Assembly: GCA_045592785.1 (NCBI GenBank)
Contig: JAZNVL010000048.1
Location: 1 to 64,000 of the forward strand
DNA: 64,000 bases
From: RGIG8244 sp045592785
GTDB lineage: Bacteria > Verrucomicrobiota > Lentisphaeria > Victivallales > UBA1829
Reading direction: 5' to 3'
In this document: piece after piece, positions 41,641 to 51,222 of the stretch
How positions within the stretch are numbered: position 1 is the stretch's first letter
How the letters are laid out: every line of letters begins with the position of its first letter
Notes under the pieces: generated by a model
What the model was told of the DNA's origin: nothing
What the model saw: the letters and a program-made list of their open reading frames with translations, nothing else
Database searches by the model: none
Position numbers and translations under genes: made by a program

Positions 41641-42373
41641 GAATATCATATTCGAAGTCCGGGATCTGGTGAAAGAATTCCCCGCAGTCCGCGCCGTGGA
41701 TAAGGCTTCCATCGCCATCCGGAAGGGGGAGGCGGTGTTCATCGTGGGACCCTCCGGCAGTGGAAAAAGTACGTTCCTGCGCTGTCTCAATCAGTTGGAA
41801 ATCCCTACCGATGGCGTGATCCTTTTTCATGGGAAGCCAGTAGGACATAAAGCCAGTGAACTCAATCAATTCCGTGCGGATGTGGGAATGGTGTTCCAGC
41901 ACTTTAATCTGTTCCCGCATTTGACGATCCGAAAGAATATCACACTCGCTCCCGTTTCCACCGGACGGCTCTCCAGAGAGGAAGCCGACCGTACCGCGGA
42001 ACAGCTTCTTGCCCGGATCGGACTGGCAGATAAAGCCGATGCATATCCCATGCAGCTTTCCGGCGGACAGAAACAGCGTGTTGCCATTATCCGAGCCCTT
42101 GCCATGAAACCGGAAGTGCTGCTCTTTGATGAGCCCACATCCGCTCTCGACCCCGAAATGGTGGGGGAAGTCCTTTCCCTTATGAAAGATCTTGCCAGAG
42201 ACGGTATGACCATGATCGTTGTGACCCATGAGATCGCGTTTGCGGCGCAGACTGCCGACCGCATGGTCTTCATGGATCATGGTCAGATCGTGGCGGAAGG
42301 TACTCCGGATGATCTGATCAACCGTTCGGAAAATCCCCGGATCCGGGATTTCTTTTCCAAAATCCTGAAGTGA
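41633..42373 (+). CDS. Polar amino-acid ABC transporter ATP-binding protein
   Basis: 246 residues. Walker A GPSGSGKST near 36-44, signature LSGGQKQRVA near 139, Walker B LLFDEPTSALD near 160, and switch His in VVTHEIAFA near 200. Closest in pattern to GlnQ/HisP-type ATPases. Starts inside the permease gene's end (8-base overlap). The protein powers uptake by the fused binding-protein/permease. Confidence 0.95.
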   Translation: MSENIIFEVRDLVKEFPAVRAVDKASIAIRKGEAVFIVGPSGSGKSTFLRCLNQLEIPTDGVILFHGKPVGHKASELNQFRADVGMVFQHFNLFPHLTIRKNITLAPVSTGRLSREEADRTAEQLLARIGLADKADAYPMQLSGGQKQRVAIIRALAMKPEVLLFDEPTSALDPEMVGEVLSLMKDLARDGMTMIVVTHEIAFAAQTADRMVFMDHGQIVAEGTPDDLINRSENPRIRDFFSKILK

Positions 42374-42374
42374 G

Positions 42375-43226
42375 ATGACAACGATGAGATTGTTTTTCCG
42401 CATAATATTTGTTCTGGTGTTCGCGGTCCCGCTGTATGCAGACCCCATCCGTGTCGTCCGCAGGGAAGTCAAAATCGACGGCTGGCTCAAAGAACATCAT
42501 GGCTTGAAGATCGCGTTCTTCGCGGATACCCATCTGTTGGAAAGCAACATCAGGGAAGAACCCTTTTCCGCATTGCCTGCGCTCCTCGCAAAAGAAAAGC
42601 CGGATCTGATCCTGCTTGGCGGTGATACTGTGGATACCCCTGCCAGAATGCGTGAACTGGAAGGTCTTTTTGTAAACTGGGTCGCCGCGTTTCCCGCCAC
42701 ACCCTGCGGGATCTATGCGGTGTTGGGCAATCACGATCTCAATATGAAGAAACAGGTCCTTGCCATGCTGAAAAAGGCAAAGATCAATGTACTGTGCGAC
42801 TCCGGAACGGAGATCATGTTCAATGGAAAACCGTTCCGTCTGCTGGGGTCCATGGAGGAAAACAACGAAAAGGCGTATATCCACCCCCCGTTCCTGGAAC
42901 TGGTTAAAAAAAGCACGCCCTGTATCGTGGTGACACACCGTCCCGTTTCCTTCCGTTTTCTGCCGTCGGACCAGCCCATGCTGATCCTGGCGGGACATAC
43001 TCACGGCGGCGTGGTGCATGTGCCGGGACTCCCCCGTGGTACCGTGATGCGTCTTTTTACGAAAGATCACGACACCGAATTTGTGTACGGCTGGTTCGAA
43101 AAAGACAAAAAGAAAATGTTCATTACGGGCGGTATGGGCGGCAACGGAAAGAGTTCCATGCGTTTCGGGAACCCGCCGGAACTGGTGATCGTGACGATGA
43201 TGTATGAACCTGCGGAGGAAAAGTGA
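42375..43226 (+). CDS. Exported metallophosphoesterase
   Basis: 283 residues. N-terminal hydrophobic export segment (MRLFFRIIFVLVFAVPLYA). Calcineurin-like metal motifs: FFADTHLL near 50, LLGGDTVD near 76, VLGNHDL near 113, and VVTHRPV plus LAGHTHGG near 180-205. Related to the YkuE/YaeI type phosphoesterases, several of which hydrolyse UDP-sugars or lipid-linked phosphates. Two bases after the ABC ATPase stop and overlapping the heptosyltransferase start region, so part of the same transcript. The second, membrane-anchored homologue is at 62220. Confidence 0.87.
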   Translation: MTTMRLFFRIIFVLVFAVPLYADPIRVVRREVKIDGWLKEHHGLKIAFFADTHLLESNIREEPFSALPALLAKEKPDLILLGGDTVDTPARMRELEGLFVNWVAAFPATPCGIYAVLGNHDLNMKKQVLAMLKKAKINVLCDSGTEIMFNGKPFRLLGSMEENNEKAYIHPPFLELVKKSTPCIVVTHRPVSFRFLPSDQPMLILAGHTHGGVVHVPGLPRGTVMRLFTKDHDTEFVYGWFEKDKKKMFITGGMGGNGKSSMRFGNPPELVIVTMMYEPAEEK

Positions 43227-43228
43227 TC

Positions 43229-44329
43229 ATGAGCGCAGAATACAATATTTATTTCCCCGATTTGAACGAAATCCCATCCTTTCCTGTGATCCCGATCCCC
43301 GAAAAGGAACTGCGGGACGGCTTCCTTGTGCGCAGTCCCAACTGGCTGGGCGATGCCGTTATGACGTTCCCCGCACTTCGTCAACTGCGGAAACTGCTCC
43401 CCGCTCATTGCGGTTTGATGGTCGTCTGTCCGAAAGGATTGGCTCCCCTGTTCCGCGCGCTTGATTGCGTGGATAAAGTCATTCCTCTTGCGGATGCGCA
43501 CGCTTTTATGAGTGCGGAGGAACGGTTGGAGACTGCGGAAGCTAATGCGGGCGCAGCGTTTTTCTTCAATAACAGTTTCCGGGATGCTCTTTCACTGAAA
43601 CGGTGCGGGATCCCCCGGATGTATGGGGCAGCCGCCCGGTTCCGTTCGCTGCTGCTTACCCGGTCCTATCCCTTTGAAAAACGTTTGGATCACGTCTTGA
43701 ATCATCCGCATCAGGCATTAAAATATCTGGGTATGGTGCAGGCATCCGGCGCGCCTGTCTGGGATGGCGAAATGCCCGTACTCACACCGGATCCGCTGTC
43801 TCCCCCCTGCGAATTCATCCGGGGGATCGCGGAACAGGAGAAACGGCTTCTGCTCCTGGCACCGGGTGCGGCGTACGGAGATGCCAAACGGTTTGATCCG
43901 GAAAAGTTCCGTACGGTTGCCAAATGGTGGATCGACCGCGGCGGCATTGCGGCGGCATTGGGCGGTCCCAATGAAGTCGGTCCGGCATCGGAAGCCTTAC
44001 AGGGATTGCCGGAAAAACAAGCCATGAATCTGGCGGGCCGCACCAATATCGATGAATTGATCCTGTTGCTGAAACGGGCGGATCTCTGTGTCGCCAATGA
44101 CAGCGGTGTCATGCATCTGGCGGCGGCGGCGGGTGCCCCGGGGGTCGCCGTGTTCGGGTCTACCGACCCGGTCGCCACCGGACCGCTCTCCAGAAAATGG
44201 ATCGTTCTTTACCAACAGCAGAAGTGTTCGCCCTGTTTCCGCCGGATCTGTCCGGAGGGAACCCGCGCCTGTTTCGGGGCATTGACGGCGGAAGACGTGA
44301 TAAGTGCGGCGGAACGGCTTGAAAAATGA
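43229..44329 (+). CDS. Lipopolysaccharide heptosyltransferase (GT9 family)
   Basis: 366 residues. GT9 motifs: SPNWLGDAVMTFPALRQLRK near 32-50, LLAPGAAYGDAKRF near 210, and CVANDSGVMHLAAAAGAPGVAVFGSTDP near 290-318 split by the usual nucleotide-binding loop. Transfers ADP-heptose to the LPS core; WaaF-like by pattern (NWLGDAVM). GGAGG at 43214-43218 favours the ATG at 43229 over a GTG at 43223. With the LptF/G permease it shows that the organism makes LPS. Confidence 0.88.
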   Translation: MSAEYNIYFPDLNEIPSFPVIPIPEKELRDGFLVRSPNWLGDAVMTFPALRQLRKLLPAHCGLMVVCPKGLAPLFRALDCVDKVIPLADAHAFMSAEERLETAEANAGAAFFFNNSFRDALSLKRCGIPRMYGAAARFRSLLLTRSYPFEKRLDHVLNHPHQALKYLGMVQASGAPVWDGEMPVLTPDPLSPPCEFIRGIAEQEKRLLLLAPGAAYGDAKRFDPEKFRTVAKWWIDRGGIAAALGGPNEVGPASEALQGLPEKQAMNLAGRTNIDELILLLKRADLCVANDSGVMHLAAAAGAPGVAVFGSTDPVATGPLSRKWIVLYQQQKCSPCFRRICPEGTRACFGALTAEDVISAAERLEK

Positions 44330-44346
44330 CAAAGAAATGATATATT
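44319..44346 (+). promoter_or_regulatory. Promoter of the SemiSWEET-purB unit
   Basis: TTGAAA (44319-44324, inside the end of the heptosyltransferase gene), 16 bases, TATATT (44341-44346). Confidence 0.65.
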
Positions 44347-44377
44347 ACGGCTTTTTACGAAAGGATAGCAGGATAAA

Positions 44378-44662
44378 ATGGAAATCAGCATGTTTTTTGA
44401 GATCGTGATGCTGCTTTGTTTCGGAGCAAGCTGGCCGGCACAAATTGTCAAAACGATACGGGTGAAAGACCCGAAGGGGAAAAGTTTTCTCTTCCTTTCT
44501 CTCATTGTTTCCGGATATATCGCGGGGATCCTTTACAAATTCACTTCCGGACGGCTGGATGTAGTCACATTTCTCTACATTCTCAACTCTCTGATGGTGT
44601 TGACCGATATCGGATTCTCTCTCTATTACATCGCAAAAAATAAAAAGAAAATAAACGCATAA
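44378..44662 (+). CDS. SemiSWEET/PQ-loop-like small membrane protein
   Basis: 94 residues with three predicted membrane segments (about 4-20, 36-54, 62-84). The first loop WPAQIVKTIRVKDPKGKS is a PQ-loop variant (PA-Q instead of P-Q), and the triple-helix size is exactly that of bacterial SemiSWEETs, which dimerise to carry sugars. Substrate unknown. Strongly basic C-terminal KNKKKINA is on the cytoplasmic side. It starts the purB transcript; the functional link to purine synthesis is not obvious. Confidence 0.8.
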   Translation: MEISMFFEIVMLLCFGASWPAQIVKTIRVKDPKGKSFLFLSLIVSGYIAGILYKFTSGRLDVVTFLYILNSLMVLTDIGFSLYYIAKNKKKINA

Positions 44663-44683
44663 TACATAAGAAAGGTGCGCAGC

Positions 44684-46120
44684 ATGGAACAGGATTACAA
44701 CGTTTATCAGAACCCGCTGACCGGCAGATATGCCAGCAAAGAAATGAGCTATAACTGGTCTCCCCAGCGGAAACACTCCACCTGGCGTCGTCTCTGGCTG
44801 GCTCTGGCGGAATCGGAACAGGCTTTGGGACTTGAGATCACCGATCAGCAGCTGGAACAGATGCGTGCTCATCTGGACGATATCGACTTCGAAGCTGCCG
44901 CACGGGAAGAAGCTCTGCTCCGTCATGACGTGATGAGCCATATCCACGTCTTCGGTGATCTCTGCCCCGATGCAAAACCCATCATCCACCTGGGCGCGAC
45001 CAGCTGTTTCGTCACCGATAATACCGAACTCATTCAGATGCGTTCCGGTCTGCGGATCCTCCGTTTGAAACTGCGGAAAGTCATCGCGCTCCTCGCCGAC
45101 TTCACCGAAAAATACAAAGATATGCCCACCCTCGGGTTCACCCATTATCAGCCCGCACAGCTCACCACACTGGGCAAACGGTTCGCGCTGTACCTGCAGG
45201 ACTTCGTCAATGACTTCGAACGTCTGGTCTATGAAGAAGAACACGTTCCGTTCCGCGGGGTGAAGGGGACCACCGGCACCCAGGCAAGTTTCATGGATCT
45301 TTTCAACGGCGATACGGATAAGGTCCGTACGCTGGATCAGATGGTCTCGGAAAAAATGGGCTTTGCCAAATCCGTCTGGCTCAGCGGTCAGACGTATTCC
45401 CGGAAAGCCGATTACCATGTGCTGTGCGCCCTGGCGGGCATCGCCCAGAGTGCATACAAAATGGCGGGCGATATCCGTCTGCTTGCCAACCTGAAAGAGA
45501 TCGAAGAACCCTTCGGCAAGAAACAGGTCGGTTCCAGTGCCATGGCATACAAACGCAATCCCATGCGTTCCGAACGGGTCTGCTCTCTTGCCCGTTATCT
45601 CATGAACCTGCCTGCGAACTGTGCGCAGACTGCCAGTGTGCAGTGGTTCGAACGTACTCTTGACGACTCCGCCAATCGTCGTATCGTGCTGCCGGAAGCC
45701 TTCCTGTGCTGTGACGTGATCCTTTCTCTGCTTGCCAATATCATCGATGGTATTCAGGTGTGGCCCAATGTCATCGCCGCCCGTGTGGCTTCCGAACTCC
45801 CCTTTATGGCAACGGAAAACATCATCATGGAAACCGTGAAAGCCGGCGGCGACCGTCAGGAACTCCACGAACATATCCGTGTCCACTCCATGGAAGCGGC
45901 GCGTGTCGTGAAGGCGGAAGGCGGACAGAATGATCTGCTCACCCGTTTGGCGGCGGATCCCATTTTTGCTGCCACTGCGGACCGGTTCGATGAGATCTTG
46001 AATCCTGCTGCATTCACCGGCAGAGCCTCACAACAGGTGGAAGAATATCTGGCGGCTGCGGTCCGCCCGCTTCTCGCTGCTTATCCCGAAGAAGACAACG
46101 GCGAAGAAGTCAACGTCTGA
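44684..46120 (+). CDS. purB: Adenylosuccinate lyase
   Basis: 478 residues. Fumarase/aspartase superfamily signature GSSAMAYKRNPMRSE at about 284-298 and HDVMSHIH near 86-93 (the catalytic His region), both typical of PurB. Catalyses two steps of purine synthesis: SAICAR to AICAR and adenylosuccinate to AMP, each releasing fumarate. The ATG at 44684 has AAAGGTG upstream; an earlier GTG at 44675 is less likely. The C-terminal half is helical and ends EEDNGEEVNV. Confidence 0.95.
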   Translation: MEQDYNVYQNPLTGRYASKEMSYNWSPQRKHSTWRRLWLALAESEQALGLEITDQQLEQMRAHLDDIDFEAAAREEALLRHDVMSHIHVFGDLCPDAKPIIHLGATSCFVTDNTELIQMRSGLRILRLKLRKVIALLADFTEKYKDMPTLGFTHYQPAQLTTLGKRFALYLQDFVNDFERLVYEEEHVPFRGVKGTTGTQASFMDLFNGDTDKVRTLDQMVSEKMGFAKSVWLSGQTYSRKADYHVLCALAGIAQSAYKMAGDIRLLANLKEIEEPFGKKQVGSSAMAYKRNPMRSERVCSLARYLMNLPANCAQTASVQWFERTLDDSANRRIVLPEAFLCCDVILSLLANIIDGIQVWPNVIAARVASELPFMATENIIMETVKAGGDRQELHEHIRVHSMEAARVVKAEGGQNDLLTRLAADPIFAATADRFDEILNPAAFTGRASQQVEEYLAAAVRPLLAAYPEEDNGEEVNV

Positions 46121-46130
46121 TCGACCGCCT

Positions 46131-47612
46131 ATGGATAAGAAAAAAGAGGCGATCTATACTTCCGGACCCATCGGCACCCGGATGCTGAAAACGGCATTCG
46201 GGATGCTGGCAGGCACTCTTGCCATGTCCGGGTATAACATCGTCGATACGTTCTTCGTCGGAAAACTGGGCAAGATCCCGCTGGCGGCAATGGGGTTCAC
46301 ATTCCCCGTTGTCATGCTCATCGGTTGTATATTCCACGGACTGGGGACCGGGGTGATGACCACCAGTGCCCAGGCGCTCGGCGGAAACAAACACAGCAAA
46401 GCGGCGAAACTCGTCACGTCCGGCGGGGTGCTGATCGGACTCTTTTCCATTTTTCTTGCGGTCCTGGGATATTTCACCAGCGGTCCTCTTTTTGAATTGT
46501 TCGGTGCCCGCGGTGAAACGCTGAACGAAGTCACCGGGTACATGAATATCTGGTTCTTCGGGTGCGCGACGGCATCCCTTTCCATGCTGGGCAATAATAT
46601 TCTGATCGCAGTGGGCGACCCGAAAAACGCGGGCAGACTCATGGTGTTGGGACTCCTTCTCAATGCCTTGTTCGATCCGCTGTTCATCTTCGGTTGGGGG
46701 CCGATCCCGGGCGGCGGCATACGCGGTGCCGCGCTTGCCACCATCCTTTCCCAATGCGTTGCCACGGTCACCGCATTCCTGGTGGTCAGCCGGAAACATC
46801 ACCTGATCACGTTCGAACGGATCCCGTGGAAAGAAGTCCGTGCCGCCTGGGGGTTGATGATCCATTATGCCGTGCCCGCATCTCTGGGGATGCTCATGAT
46901 GCCCCTGGGGTCCTCCATCATCACCTGGATCACAGCCAGGTTCGGTGATGCTGCCGTTGCGGCAACAGCGGCATCGGGCAGACTGGAAATGCTGGCGTTT
47001 GTGTTCCCCATGGCATTGGGGATGTCTCTCATCTCCATGATCGGGCAGAACTACGGAGCCCGGCTGTATTCCCGGATCCGCATCTGTTTCAAGTTCGCCA
47101 TGTGGTATGCCTTCCTCTTTCTGCTGGGGATGGCGGTGATCTATTTCTTCTGCGCCGATTGGCTTGTGGGTATTTTCGCCCCCAAAGATGACCCGGCGGT
47201 CCATGACATCATGGTGGACTGTCTCCGGATCACTGCGTGGGGCTTCGGCATGATCGAGATCCACCGGTACGCCGGATTCTTTTACATCGGCTGCGGACGT
47301 CCTGCGGTCGCGGCATGGCTCAATGCACTGCGTATCCTCGGCCTGATGCTCCCGTTCTCGTTCCTGGCGTTATACTTCCAGTCACTCACCGGATTGTTCT
47401 GGGCGCGTTTCCTGGCGGATGTGCTTGCCGGCGGGACCGGGTTGATCCTGGCGGGCAGAATGGTACACCGTCTGCTGCCTGCGGAAGATGGTGCGCCGCC
47501 CCCGGCGAAGCATGAAAAAGATTCTCTGTTCAAGCGGGTATTCCGTCGCCGGAATCTGCCTGCGTTTGCCACCGCCCAGACCAAGATCGATATAGACAGC
47601 AGTACACAATAA
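46131..47612 (+). CDS. MATE-family efflux transporter
   Basis: 493 residues, about 12 membrane segments. N-terminal AGTLAMSGYNIVDTFFVGKLG matches the MATE start pattern with the conserved D-FFVGxLG, and the second half repeats it (IHYAVPASLGMLMMPLGSS). Exports cationic compounds coupled to Na+ or H+. Long polar C-terminal tail of about 45 residues. Begins 10 bases after purB, probably cotranscribed. Belongs to a different MATE branch than the gene at 22559, judging by the divergent motif. Confidence 0.9.
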   Translation: MDKKKEAIYTSGPIGTRMLKTAFGMLAGTLAMSGYNIVDTFFVGKLGKIPLAAMGFTFPVVMLIGCIFHGLGTGVMTTSAQALGGNKHSKAAKLVTSGGVLIGLFSIFLAVLGYFTSGPLFELFGARGETLNEVTGYMNIWFFGCATASLSMLGNNILIAVGDPKNAGRLMVLGLLLNALFDPLFIFGWGPIPGGGIRGAALATILSQCVATVTAFLVVSRKHHLITFERIPWKEVRAAWGLMIHYAVPASLGMLMMPLGSSIITWITARFGDAAVAATAASGRLEMLAFVFPMALGMSLISMIGQNYGARLYSRIRICFKFAMWYAFLFLLGMAVIYFFCADWLVGIFAPKDDPAVHDIMVDCLRITAWGFGMIEIHRYAGFFYIGCGRPAVAAWLNALRILGLMLPFSFLALYFQSLTGLFWARFLADVLAGGTGLILAGRMVHRLLPAEDGAPPPAKHEKDSLFKRVFRRRNLPAFATAQTKIDIDSSTQ

Positions 47613-47643
47613 CACCCATTTTAACATAAGAGGAGTGATCCCG

Positions 47644-48102
47644 ATGGAGAAACAGCTTTCTTTTCATTTCACCGATGATTTCAGCGAAACATGCCGCATC
47701 CATGATGCCCTTTACAATTACAACCTCGAAAAAACAAAGGCGGAACGCGTGGATGCTCATGCCTGTGAGTATCCGGAGCAGTTCGCTCTTGTCGCACGGG
47801 ATGAAAACGGAAAAAGTTACGGCGGGATCTCCTTCCATTGGCTGAACGATCCCAGACGCATTTTCGTCAGTTACGTTTTCTTTGATGATGAGATCCGCGG
47901 TTGCGGCGCAGGAAGAAAAATCTTTCAGGAACTCATTGATCATGCCCGGAAGAACGGTGCCGTGCAGATCGATCTGACCACCAATACGTTCCAGGCTCCC
48001 GGTTTTTATCAGAAAATGGGATTCCGGATCACGCACGAAGAAAAACGCCCGGCACCCGCCTGTCCGGAGAACATCCACTACGAACTGACACTGGAACTGT
48101 AA
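47644..48102 (+). CDS. GNAT-family N-acetyltransferase
   Basis: 152 residues. GNAT core: YGGISFHWLNDP, a beta strand leading to ISYVFFDDEIRGCGAGRKIFQELI with the acetyl-CoA loop variant RGCGAGRK near 86-93, and GFYQKMGFRI near 123-132. The acceptor is unknown. AGGAG at 47631-47635 favours ATG 47644 over a GTG nine bases earlier. The stop is 5 bases from that of the convergent antiporter. Confidence 0.88.
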   Translation: MEKQLSFHFTDDFSETCRIHDALYNYNLEKTKAERVDAHACEYPEQFALVARDENGKSYGGISFHWLNDPRRIFVSYVFFDDEIRGCGAGRKIFQELIDHARKNGAVQIDLTTNTFQAPGFYQKMGFRITHEEKRPAPACPENIHYELTLEL

Positions 48103-48107
48103 GTCTG

Positions 48108-49070
48108 TTATTTACTGTGATACAGGATCAGGTACGCGGTATAAGCGCAGTAGATGAGCAGGAAAAAGATCCCTTCTTTCCGGCTGATCTTCCAACCCGT
48201 ACGCATGATGGGCAGCAATGCCGCCGCACTGAATAACATGACCGTCATATCCACCGGGTTCAGAGAAGCATTGGAAAGCGGCGAGATCACCGCAGTGATC
48301 CCCAGGATTCCCAGAATATTGAAGATGTTGGAACCGAGTACATTCCCCACGGCAATATCTTTTTCGCCTTTCGAAGCCGCCACCAGCGACGTCGCCAGTT
48401 CGGGGAGAGATGTCCCCACTGCCACCACGGTCAATCCGATCACGGCATCGGAAAGGTGCGCCATTTTGGAGAAGAATACGGCACTCCACAGAAAGAGTTT
48501 TGCCGCACCTACCAGCATACCCAGTCCCACCGCCGTAAACAGCAGAGCCACGGGGATCGACAGGAGTTTTTCCGGTTTGTTTTCATCGGGTTCCGGGTTT
48601 TCCTTTGCTTCCTTTTTGGAGGCATAAATATTCCATCCGGAATAGACCAGAAATCCGGTGAGCAGGATCACGCCCTGCCATCGGGTCAAGCCCCGCGTGT
48701 AGAGGTAGAACCCGGTGAGCAGGATCGTGACACCCAGCATGACCGGGGCATCCAGCCGCAGAAGCTGACGGCGTACGGTCAACGGGGTGATGCAGGCACA
48801 TACCCCCAGGATCAGCACGATATTGACAATGTTGGATCCCACGATATTCCCCAGGGAAATATCGGCATTGCCGTCGATCGCCGCGAATACACTGACCACC
48901 AGTTCCGGTGCCGACGTTGCCGCAGCCACCAGAGTCAACCCGATGACCAGTTGCGAGATCCCGGCTTTCCGCGCGATGGAACTGGCTCCCTTCACCAGCG
49001 TTTCCGCCCCGAAATAAAGTCCGGCGAGTCCGGCAAGCCCGTATACGATGTTCAGGAGAATATTTGTCAT
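48108..49070 (-). CDS. CaCA-family Na+/Ca2+ (cation) antiporter
   Basis: 320 residues with two inverted halves of about five membrane segments. Alpha-repeat motifs: AAATSAPELVVSVFA with GNIVGSNIVNIVLILG in the first half, and AVGTSLPELATSLVA with GNVLGSNIFNILGILG in the second, the cation-binding signatures of CaCA exchangers (YrbG type). Repeat 1 has AATSAPE rather than the usual GTSAPE. Exchanges Ca2+ or another divalent cation for Na+ or K+. Last gene of the pyr run; 39 bases after the DUF362 gene, likely cotranscribed. Confidence 0.94.
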   Translation of the reverse strand: MTNILLNIVYGLAGLAGLYFGAETLVKGASSIARKAGISQLVIGLTLVAAATSAPELVVSVFAAIDGNADISLGNIVGSNIVNIVLILGVCACITPLTVRRQLLRLDAPVMLGVTILLTGFYLYTRGLTRWQGVILLTGFLVYSGWNIYASKKEAKENPEPDENKPEKLLSIPVALLFTAVGLGMLVGAAKLFLWSAVFFSKMAHLSDAVIGLTVVAVGTSLPELATSLVAASKGEKDIAVGNVLGSNIFNILGILGITAVISPLSNASLNPVDMTVMLFSAAALLPIMRTGWKISRKEGIFFLLIYCAYTAYLILYHSK

Positions 49071-49109
49071 TGTCTTCCAATCATTTCTGTTGTATCGCAG
49101 TGCGATTTC

Positions 49110-50264
49110 TTACTTCTTTTTCCGGAAACAGCTCCGGACGAACCGTTCCCCGGATTGCATCAGTGCCATGCTCCAGGATTTCTTCGGGATGATGGCACCC
49201 TTGGGACAATGTTCCTGGCAGCAGAAACAGCGGATACATTCCTGGGACGAAAAATGGGGTTTGCCATCCACCATGGTGATGGCTTTCGGTGGACACATCT
49301 CGGCGCATAGTTTGCACCCGATACATTTTTTCGGGTCAAGCAAAGGACGCGCCAGCATGTGATTCCGCAGGAAATTCCGGCAGAACGGAGGGAATGCCAC
49401 GCCCCATTGGAGCATGAGACTGGGGGGATCCGGCAGTTTCAGCGCGGTGAGCTCCGGAACATCGGTCACATTCTCCCATTCCGGCAGGATGCCCCGTTCT
49501 TTTGCCCGGCGCAGGAGCAGGAGTTCCGGCACACCCAGCACGGGCGCAACGGAACAGTCAAGCGCGAGCGAATCGGTGGATCCGGCGACGAAATTCTTCT
49601 GTACGGGCGTTCCGCTTCCGGGTCCGTTCCCTTCCATGGAAATGATGCCGTCCAACAGATTGAACCGGGGCTGAACGGTGAGATAGATATCGAGGAGCAT
49701 ATCGGCGAACTGATCGAAGTCTCTGCCGACGGAGAGATGCCAGCCGAGTCTTGCGCTGCCGTTGACCAGCCCGAAGAGATTTTTCACGCAGAGAGTGAGG
49801 ATCATCATAGCATGAGTCTTGGCTTTCGCGATATCCACCACGAAATCATAATCCAGATATTCCTGCGCCAGTTCCAGATTGCGGAACCGGGCATTTTCCG
49901 GCGGATTCATCTTTGCGAACCGGGTGAGACTGGCATAATGCACATTCATTTTCTTGAGTTCTTCATCCACTCCCATGGCGTGCAGGATGTGGGGGACAGA
50001 CTGAATGGCAGGATTCTCCAGAATGGCGACCGATGCCGCTCCGGCATCCAGAAACGCCCGCGCGGATTCCACCAGAAAACGGGGATTCACACACGCCGGA
50101 TCGTTCTCTTTGCGCCATGCCAGCAGATTGGGCTTGAGCATGATGCGTTTGCCGTGGAGCGGTCCGCGCAGAGCCAGCTGGGGCGCAAGTACGTCCTGAA
50201 TGGCTTTTGCCACTTTTTCCTGTGAATAGTCATCGGCGGAAGCGTAAGCAACGGGATGTTTCAT
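49110..50264 (-). CDS. DUF362 protein with two [4Fe-4S] ferredoxin clusters
   Basis: 384 residues. N-terminal DUF362 region to about 300 (IMLKPNLLAWRKENDPACVNPRF, DFVVDIAKAKTHAMMILTLCVKNLFGLVNG, LDGIISMEGNGPGSGTPV). A C-terminal pair of ferredoxin motifs follows, CIGCKLCAEMCP near 317 and CIRCFCCQEHCP near 346. DUF362-ferredoxin proteins are common in anaerobes and presumed electron carriers or reductases; no substrate is established. 12 bases downstream of the nucleotidase gene. Confidence 0.9.
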   Translation of the reverse strand: MKHPVAYASADDYSQEKVAKAIQDVLAPQLALRGPLHGKRIMLKPNLLAWRKENDPACVNPRFLVESARAFLDAGAASVAILENPAIQSVPHILHAMGVDEELKKMNVHYASLTRFAKMNPPENARFRNLELAQEYLDYDFVVDIAKAKTHAMMILTLCVKNLFGLVNGSARLGWHLSVGRDFDQFADMLLDIYLTVQPRFNLLDGIISMEGNGPGSGTPVQKNFVAGSTDSLALDCSVAPVLGVPELLLLRRAKERGILPEWENVTDVPELTALKLPDPPSLMLQWGVAFPPFCRNFLRNHMLARPLLDPKKCIGCKLCAEMCPPKAITMVDGKPHFSSQECIRCFCCQEHCPKGAIIPKKSWSMALMQSGERFVRSCFRKKK

Positions 50265-50276
50265 CGTGTCATGACC

Positions 50277-51203
50277 TCAACTGTTCAGCACGCCGAAGGG
50301 AACGTGTACCGAGGGGGTGAATGCGGACGACGATTCCAGATGGGGATGCCGCTGGTCGTCAAAGAAAATATGGGGCTTGAGGATCGACAACACTCTGCCT
50401 TTATCCATTCCGCCCAGAAGAAATGTCTGGTCGATCACAATATTCCAACTGCGCAACGTGGCAACGATCCGGGCATCCGCCGGCGCACTCCGGGCAGTGA
50501 CAATGGACGTGGTCAGGAACCGTTTGTATCCGGGATCGGCTTCGATGCGGGCGTCTTCCAGTTCCCGGATCCGGGCGAGTTTTGCCAGAAGAGCGGCAAG
50601 GGGACCTGCGGGCAGGGGCAGAGAGGATTTGCTCTGTTCCGTTTCGTAAAACTTTTCGATCCCGCCCACACGATAGACCAGTTCCGCACTGTCATCGGCG
50701 AGAACACCGTCAAAGTCGAAAGCGATCCGGAGCTGATTGTCATCGTCGTCATCTTCCGCGGCACTGTCCAAAACTTCTCCGGCGGCGTACCCTTCGGCAC
50801 TGGCGGACTTCACGTCTTCGCCATTGGCAGAGAGAAAGAGCGACACGTTATACGCCGGGATGTAATGGAAGGGCGACATCCCCGTGGTGAACGCGGCACG
50901 GCTGATATCCAGTCCGTAATGCCGGATGGAGTTGAATACCCGCGCGCCGGTATCCGGGTCGTTATGACTGAGCAGAACGACTTCCACCGGTTTGGCTTCG
51001 GGGAAAAGTGCATTGAGTTTGAGAAAACGGCGGATGAAGGGGAATGCGATCCCCTTGCGCAGAATATCCTTCTGGTGTTCGCGCTGATACGTCCGGTATG
51101 CGGCGATGCCTTCTTTCCGGAAAATAGCATCGGCTTCATCCAGTTGGAATAACGCACTGGAAGCGACACCGATCACCAGTTTTTCTTCGATGGGAAAACT
51201 CAT
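50277..51203 (-). CDS. Cytosolic 5'-nucleotidase (NT5-1A family)
   Basis: 308 residues. Conserved HAD-like core IAFDFDGVLADDSAE near 145-160, VVLLSHNDPDTGARVFNS near 70-88 and the C-terminal HIFFDDQRHPHLE motif (about 280-292), a pattern of the eukaryote-type cytosolic 5'-nucleotidase 1 family found sporadically in bacteria. Hydrolyses nucleoside monophosphates. Located directly after pyrD (19-base gap), suggesting coupling of pyrimidine synthesis and turnover. The start is set by AAGGAG 8 bases before the ATG. Confidence 0.85.
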   Translation of the reverse strand: MSFPIEEKLVIGVASSALFQLDEADAIFRKEGIAAYRTYQREHQKDILRKGIAFPFIRRFLKLNALFPEAKPVEVVLLSHNDPDTGARVFNSIRHYGLDISRAAFTTGMSPFHYIPAYNVSLFLSANGEDVKSASAEGYAAGEVLDSAAEDDDDDNQLRIAFDFDGVLADDSAELVYRVGGIEKFYETEQSKSSLPLPAGPLAALLAKLARIRELEDARIEADPGYKRFLTTSIVTARSAPADARIVATLRSWNIVIDQTFLLGGMDKGRVLSILKPHIFFDDQRHPHLESSSAFTPSVHVPFGVLNS

Positions 51204-51222
51204 TGCACAGCTCCTTTTATTG

